From Daphnia carinata (taxonomy: Eukaryota > Arthropoda > Branchiopoda > Diplostraca > Daphniidae), in NCBI RefSeq assembly GCF_022539665.2, contig NC_081337.1:7788679-7852678 (forward strand): DNA of 64,000 nt, read 5' to 3'. This document shows, in pieces, positions 52,701-64,000 of the stretch. Both the position numbers and the translations under genes were made by a program. Each line of letters opens with the position of its first letter. Within the stretch, counting starts at the first letter, position 1. The notes beneath the pieces are model-generated. The model was not told the DNA's origin, ran no database searches, and worked only from the letters and a program-made list of their open reading frames with translations.

Positions 52701-53593
52701 GTTTGATGTCTTTGGTATTGTGCATGGCATTGACGAATCCGTTTAAGTTTTTTTTTTTTGCAAAAACATTTCTTGTAGCAACTGTACTAGAAAGGAAAAT
52801 AATGCCGTTGAAGTAGGCTACACTAACTAGTTCCGAAAAATGCGATCAAAATTCGGGTACATTTTTTACTATTTCCCAGAGCTTCAAATGAGATTTTCAT
52901 TTTGCCAATCATATGATTTACGAGAAGCTTGGTACACTACTTCATCTTACATAGTAAGAACGTATATTGCATTGGCTATTTGCTTTAGACCCAGTTGCAA
53001 TGTATTTGGTTACATTGATTGGACGACTGGTCTCCTGCTGAGCGACAACTCATCAGAGGTATATCCGGAACCACAGCAGTCGCCACATCAACACCATCAA
53101 TCGTCACAATCACCAACGGCCATTGCATTATCTCCGGGAATTGCCATTCCTCGGCTACCTACAGAATTACCTTCTCATCCAAAGCTTCAGCCTCAACAAG
53201 GACCCGTCACTTCTCCACCGCTATCCTTACCACTAACACCAATTGTCCAGCTAACCAACACGTCGACCCATTGCACTCCTAGCTACACTCTTGCTCCTAC
53301 GACGGAAATAGTGATAAATAGTATATTACAACATTGTATCTATTTGATAACATTGCGCAGTTGACTCGTAGTTTTATACAAGTTGTAATGACATATGTTT
53401 AAAATGGCGGAGAATACTAGACGTAGAGGGAAAACGTATGAACTGCTTTTGTTTCAAGGAAAGGGACCAACGTAAGACACTCTGTTACGACACGTAAATA
53501 ACCGGTGTTGGTCTCCTAAGAATATTCTATTTTAAGTTAGTTTCTTATGTGTTTTATTAAGAAGTTGATCTACAATGCATTAAATATTTGCAG
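46742..53593. other. 6.9-kb stretch between parvin and cycle exons
   Basis: No recognisable gene is present. The first part contains the parvin 3' UTR. The rest probably includes the cycle promoter, 5' UTR exons and a long first intron. A perfect-core hairpin occurs at 50829-50871, and an E-box CACGTG at 51667-51672. A plus frame at 52840-53364 is rich in Pro, Gln and Ser and has a good donor near 53057 (CAGAG|gtatat), but I could not join it in frame to the first certain cycle exon. A 100-106-codon minus frame at 47154-47474 is listed among the findings. Confidence 0.45.
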
Positions 53594-59524
<5,931 letters not shown>

Positions 59525-60149
59525 ATTTTTGTGTAGGATGCCCGTAAATTATTTTAACTTTTCGGCCACACTTTATAATATGGTGATGTTCGAAACCAAT
59601 TAGGTTCTGTTACAATCGTATATAATTTTCGATGTAAAAACTGGATATAAGTCTCAAGTGGAATTATCTAACTTGTCGTACATTTGTTGTTCAATGTCCA
59701 TTACTGAAGTTGTGCCATTTACGGAAACCAGATGTAAAAGCAAAATTATTAACCCATTCAAAAAAGTAAAAATCTGAAGTTTTTAGACATTTTAAACATA
59801 ACATAATGGATGTACCTGATCCCAAAATTCGACTGTACTAGTTCGAATTCGTAATACCAATTATGTCTGTTACGTCATCATTTTAAAACAAATTACGTGA
59901 ATGTTAAAATACACGTAAATTTATGAGGCTAGTAATAGGCTAGCAAATATTTTGGTACCACTGCTGTGGAGTATGGCTCAAAAAGCACATGTAAGAAACA
60001 ACAGGAAGACAAACAGGAAGGCTACGTAAACCAGAATGACTCACTTTCGTTCCGGGTACAGTTTAAACAGGGAAAGCGATCGAAGGTGAACTTCTAACAC
60101 TGGGAGATGCACACATATCAACCACACTTAAAACAAAATTGAATGCTTA
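59525..60149. other. Cycle 3' UTR and intergenic DNA
   Basis: AT-rich sequence after the cycle stop codon. I see no further coding signal before the repeat block. Confidence 0.5.
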
Positions 60150-60590
60150 TTCCGGGAAAATTGTTCTTTTATTCATTAAGCCAATCGTTTTTTAAATACA
60201 CGAACATTTGAAACATCACTAGCGCGGCAGTACACTACAGCGCTAGCGCGATTCAGCACAAATATTCTGTGTGTTTCAAAAACGGTTGCTTTAACGAGAT
60301 AACTAATAGCTAAATCGAAATTAGCGTTAAATTTTCATTATACTGAGTGAGTTCCATCGAATTCCGAGAGATTTCGTTTTTGGCCGATTTCGTCAAAAGT
60401 GAGTAGGCCTTCTCACTTTTTCATTTTTGGCCAAATTTCAAATTTGGCTTAAGATACATGATTTTGATTCAGAATTGAATGTTAATCAAGGAAATCAAGT
60501 TTACTTTTCAATTGGCCTTATAGTTTTTTTAATTAAACGTCAAAAACAAAAAATAAAGTTGGAGCTCTAACAGCACTTTCCTTTCACTCC
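60150..60590 (+). repeat. Interspersed repeat block 3 (palindrome family)
   Basis: A single-unit copy of the same family as at 8.05-8.74 kb, in the same orientation. A GC-rich inverted-repeat module lies at about 60221-60254. About 145 bp later comes a shortened palindrome (60395-60420, AAAAGTGAGTAGG / CCTTCTCACTTTT), then the shared end AATAAAGTTGGAGCTCT (about 60553). It lies just upstream of YIPF exon 1, about 165 bp from its ATG. Confidence 0.8.
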
Positions 60591-60756
60591 CCTACATTGT
60601 TCCATTTTCAGCATCCCTCTGTTATTCAGTTATGGAAGCACATTCAATACGATAACGAATGCAGTCGACACGTAGTCTGCAAGCAAGTATTCTGACATAA
60701 GCAATTTGATGCAGTGCACTGGAAGAAGTTGAATAGTAACTACGTGGCAATTGAAA

Positions 60757-63615
60757 ATGGATTTTACGGTAAGTTTCGTCACATTAAGCGAAATTAAGAT
60801 GGTGTGTTGAAATTATTTCCATTTGTTACTACAGAATAAAGCAAATGATGCTGAAGCTCTGCTACAGTTCCAAGGTAGATATCTTTTACTAGTGTTTTTA
60901 TTTTAGGTTAAGTTGTATTGAATATTAGCATTTTATCAACTTGCTTCATGAGCAATGTCAACAACAATAATAAAATTTTCTGTTTAACTCTATAGATTTT
61001 GGAATGGGAAGCACATCTACTGCAGGAAAACCACCTCCCTATGAGCAAACCCACAATTTCTCTAACTACCCCACATCACATGTCGACATTGATGAGGTAA
61101 ATATTTTTATGTTCAAACCTGGTCCAAAGTGTGTTATTCAGGAAATAATGAATAGGTCCCTGCAAAGAGAAGTCGTAAATCCATCCAACATCCAGTTGCC
61201 ATTTTAAGCTCTGAATTGATGGAGACACTGCCTGTAGTCAAAGTGTGGGTAGCTAAAATTATTGACAAAAAGGCCACCCAAGTTTTAGTTAAAAGTCTCA
61301 GTGAGATTCCACCCGTTTTGCATCACTTGAAGAGAGTAAAAAATAACAAAGGAGAATTAAAAATAATTATTGGTTTAGCGGAAGATACTGCAATGAAATG
61401 CAAACAAAGACTGGTTATTCAAGGATTGCAATTAGAAGGCTTGGACTTGTGTGAAAACTGGGAGGTAGTAGAAGTAGCCAAACGTCTTCCATTAACTCGC
61501 GCCCAGTACAATACAGCAACTAAACAGTGGCCATGCAACTTTCATGAAGAAAAAACCATTGAAAAGCTGCTCAGTGGTTGTTGGTTCAGTGCTCAACAAC
61601 TCGAAATTAAGTTCAGATGGATGCAACTAAGCCTAGCTATCAGTCAGCTACCAGACGACGTATTTCTGTGGCATAAAAACTGTAGGACTAAATTGACTGA
61701 TAAAACATTTTACGAAAGTAGACGAGAGACCCCGTTCACTAGTGCCTGTGAAGGTCCGTCCATGGGTGTGGTAGTGGTTAATCCAGCAACGAACGCCGTT
61801 ATTGCTGCCACATCCGTGCGGAAGACTTTGCATCCTCTTCACCACGCTGTAATCGTAGCTGTTGACCTTGTAGCGCGTAGCCAAGGGGGTGGAGCTTTAC
61901 CATTGACCAGTGAATTGAATATTATGGACGATGCAGGAGATCCCAATACGAACTCTTACTTGTGTACAGACTGCGAAGTTTATCTAACGCATGAGCCTTG
62001 TATAATGTGTTGCATGGCTCTACTCCATTCTCGCGCAAAAACAGTCTTTTTTATTGAAAATTGTCGAGGGGGCGGTTTGGTTACAGAGGCACGATTGCAT
62101 ACCTTACCGACGATCAATCACCGTTTCCAAGTTTTTAAGGGCTTTAGTCCTGTTTAGTTTACCGAAAATGTATGTGCATTTTTTCACCTAATAAATTGAA
62201 TTTGCCCCTGAGGACAACAATTTCTGTGACGTATATATTCTAGGCTATGCAACTAAATTACTTTACGTGAAATGTCGCAGGACCAATCTCAAAATGCAAC
62301 GCCAATGGCTCTCACCTCTCAAGAAAATGCTCCATCAATGTTAACATTTGCCTATTACCAGCGATACTTTGACGTGGACACTCCACAGGTTAAAGAACGG
62401 TTGATGTGGTCTTTCATACCCCGACCGTCGCGTGACACACTTACGCATTACATCCGACCCGCACCCGACCTTTACGGTATGGTTTCAAGTAGCATAATTT
62501 TTGTTCATCTTTCCGTACCATGATATCATCTTCGTATATTTCTAGGCCCTCTGTGGATTTGTGTTACTCTGGTGTTTTGCGTAGCTATTATGGGAAATAT
62601 TGCCGATTATTTACATTCAGGAGGAGAAGGCCAACACTGGAGGTACGATTTCCGAAAAGGTAAGAATGGCAAAGCTCGCTATGTCTAACTAGGTCGTAAG
62701 AAGGCAGATTAGATAGTAAGTGCTAAGACTAATCCCGAAGTTGCGGGCATAGTATAGCTCGATTATCTTATAAATTTCAGTTTTTGACGCAATGTTTTTC
62801 CTTAATCAGTTTCTATTTCTGCATCCACAATCTTCAGCTACGCTCTGCTCTTACCGTTAGTCTTGTGGCTTCTCCTCTGGTGGCGCAGGAAAGAAGGCGA
62901 CCAACCCTCGCTCGGTTTTATTGAGATTGTATCTCTTTATGGCTATTCTTTAGCCATTTACATTCCAATATCCGTGAGTTACATTAAATTACTTTAGGTA
63001 TGTCTAACCTTCACTGAAAGACATTTCTTTGCCTTTGTTTAGGTGTTGTTGACTATTCCGTTCCCAATCCTTCAGTGGACGTTGGTGATCCTTGGAGCAG
63101 CACTGTCCGGTTCAGTATTGGTTTTGTCTCTGTGGCAACCACTAAGTGTTACAAGAAGAGGAATGGCCGTGATTATTCTTTCTGCGATCTTGGCATTCCA
63201 TTTTCTGTTAGCTGCAGGACTGCAGCTCTACTTTTTTCGCTACACAGACAACGTGGTGATTGTTTCCGGCAATAACGATGGAATATCTCATGGTCATTTA
63301 AGGGCCGTTGACAGTTTGGCATTTGACAAGGTCACGGAATTGCAACCACTGAATTTCCTTCGCGGGATCGAAAAGAATTCATCGTCCGAAAGTACTAATG
63401 CAGAAACGACTGATCCAAGAAGCACTAGAACACTTTTTCATCTATCAGCCGTCCCTCTGGTAACAGGGATTGACGGTGAAGAACAAACTCTGATACCAGA
63501 ACGTGTGGCAGTAACTGCTAGTTATTCCGTGACCAAGGACGCAACAGGGCACAGTGAAATACCCAACATTAGTACTAAGTCGTCCGATAGAGACGGTAGC
63601 ACAACCGGCGTTTAA
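60757..63615 (+). CDS. YIPF1: YIPF1/YIPF2, Golgi Yip1-family membrane protein
   Basis: Seven exons: 60757-60768, 60835-60874, 60996-61096, 62281-62476, 62546-62659, 62810-62973 and 63043-63615. They close in phase to 399 residues. Family motifs: LLQFQDFG near the N-terminus, FAYYQRYFDVDTPQVKERL, YIRPAPDLYGPLWIC, FRKVSISASTIFSYALLLP and FIEIVSLYGYSLAIYIP. Five hydrophobic helices are visible between about residues 135 and 275. Yip1-family proteins sit in Golgi and ER-Golgi membranes and bind Rab GTPases. The tail after the last helix is about 120 residues, Ser/Thr-rich, and longer than in human YIPF1 (306 residues in total). The 1.18-kb intron 3 contains the complete ADAT3 gene on the same strand. 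The ATGTCGCAG at 62272 is an intron acceptor, not the start. Confidence 0.9.
61219..62157 (+). CDS. ADAT3: ADAT3, tRNA adenosine deaminase non-catalytic subunit
   Basis: An intronless frame of 312 residues starts at ATG 61219. The C-terminal deaminase domain has HHAVIVAVDLVARSQG (about residues 214-229) and later the zinc motif PCIMCCMALLHSRAK. In the first motif the catalytic Glu of active deaminases (HAE) is Val (HAV), the expected signature of ADAT3. With ADAT2 it converts A34 to inosine in tRNA anticodons. The N-terminal half is the variable tRNA-binding region. The gene lies entirely within YIPF intron 3, which implies its own promoter or alternative splicing from YIPF leader exons. Confidence 0.95.
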   Translation: METLPVVKVWVAKIIDKKATQVLVKSLSEIPPVLHHLKRVKNNKGELKIIIGLAEDTAMKCKQRLVIQGLQLEGLDLCENWEVVEVAKRLPLTRAQYNTATKQWPCNFHEEKTIEKLLSGCWFSAQQLEIKFRWMQLSLAISQLPDDVFLWHKNCRTKLTDKTFYESRRETPFTSACEGPSMGVVVVNPATNAVIAATSVRKTLHPLHHAVIVAVDLVARSQGGGALPLTSELNIMDDAGDPNTNSYLCTDCEVYLTHEPCIMCCMALLHSRAKTVFFIENCRGGGLVTEARLHTLPTINHRFQVFKGFSPV

Positions 63616-63759
63616 CTAATTGAATTATTACTGTTACAAAATTCGTGAAATTTGTTCATTTAATTAAAATTTCATTCATGATGAACCAACACATTTGCAA
63701 CGTAATTGTATTGTCACATAGACGACGGCACTGAAACCATTGATAGGACTGCGTCAAAA

Positions 63760-63989
63760 CTAGTTGCATCGCGACAGCCATTCTTTCGCCCGATCACTGC
63801 TTAGTTTGTGAACCAAAAGGGGGGATAGGAAAATATCTGCGAGGGAATTAATTTCCAGGAGGACGCCAGGTAACCATCTACGTCCATCGCAACTATTCAA
63901 TCGGTTATTAATACGCTTTATCAACACGAAGATAGTGGAATCACCAGATTGAATACAACTTTCTCTCATATCTAACCAATCATCAATCT
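63760..63989 (-). CDS. C-terminal exon of an unidentified gene (cut by window edge)
   Basis: An open minus-strand frame ends at the stop 63760-63762. It begins at an acceptor-like ctgcag near 63990 or continues past the window edge. The peptide (IDDWLDMRESCIQSGDST, VLIKRINNRLNSCDG, KEWLSRCN) looks like ordinary globular protein. I do not recognise the family. It is tail-to-tail with YIPF, with about 145 bp between stops. Confidence 0.4.
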
Positions 63990-64000
63990 CTGCAGTAATG

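Noticed and set aside
53019-53057. Segment with good donor (CAGAG|gtatat) as the first cycle exon
   Set aside because: The frame that would join in phase to exon 53594 has an upstream TGA and no ATG between, and no acceptor rescues it.
62272-62280. ATGTCGCAG as the start of YIPF
   Set aside because: It fits better as the intron acceptor cag: upstream exons join in phase to GAC at 62281 and supply the family N-terminal LLQFQDFG motif.

Overview
This is a stretch of nuclear DNA from an arthropod. The genes are split by many GT-AG introns, mostly 55-90 bp long, and their 3' ends are packed tightly. The proteins are typical animal proteins. Compact genes, short introns and a BMAL1-type clock protein that keeps the C-terminal activation domain lost in fruit flies fit a crustacean such as a water flea (Daphnia). 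That assignment is inference: no species-diagnostic sequence was recognised.

Left third (1-18.7 kb): no recognisable protein gene. It holds two blocks of an interspersed repeat (about 2.56-3.56 kb and 7.85-9.24 kb), many homopolymer and microsatellite tracts, one promoter-like CCAAT/GC-box/TATA cluster near 11.0 kb, and one orphan exon candidate near 5.2-5.4 kb. It is probably intergenic or regulatory, or the noncoding exons of genes outside the window.

Middle and right (18.7-63.6 kb): thirteen recognisable genes. In order they are a BACURD-type KCTD adaptor (+), VPS29 (-), VPS45 (+), ABTB1 (-), a Rab32/38-type GTPase (+), NOL9 (-), UBA1 (+), a USP25/28-type deubiquitinase (+), cytosolic NADP isocitrate dehydrogenase (+), parvin (+), the clock factor cycle/BMAL1 (+), and YIPF1/2 (+) with ADAT3 (+) inside one of its introns. 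Splice sites were placed by eye and checked for phase. All models close in frame except the first exons of Rab32 and cycle, which are unresolved. A further gene enters on the minus strand at the right edge.

Several genes serve related processes: endosome and Golgi trafficking (VPS29, VPS45, Rab32-like, YIPF), and ubiquitin (UBA1, USP25/28, and the possible CUL3 adaptors KCTD and ABTB1). Nothing in the sequence shows co-regulation, so this is probably ordinary gene neighbourhood. The most notable points are ADAT3 nested in YIPF; the complete BMAL1-type C-terminus of cycle; a two-Met, NLS-bearing N-terminus of UBA1 resembling the human nuclear/cytosolic isoform arrangement; a palindrome-carrying repeat family in several blocks; and a broken copy of the ABTB1 3' end beside a satellite-like array.
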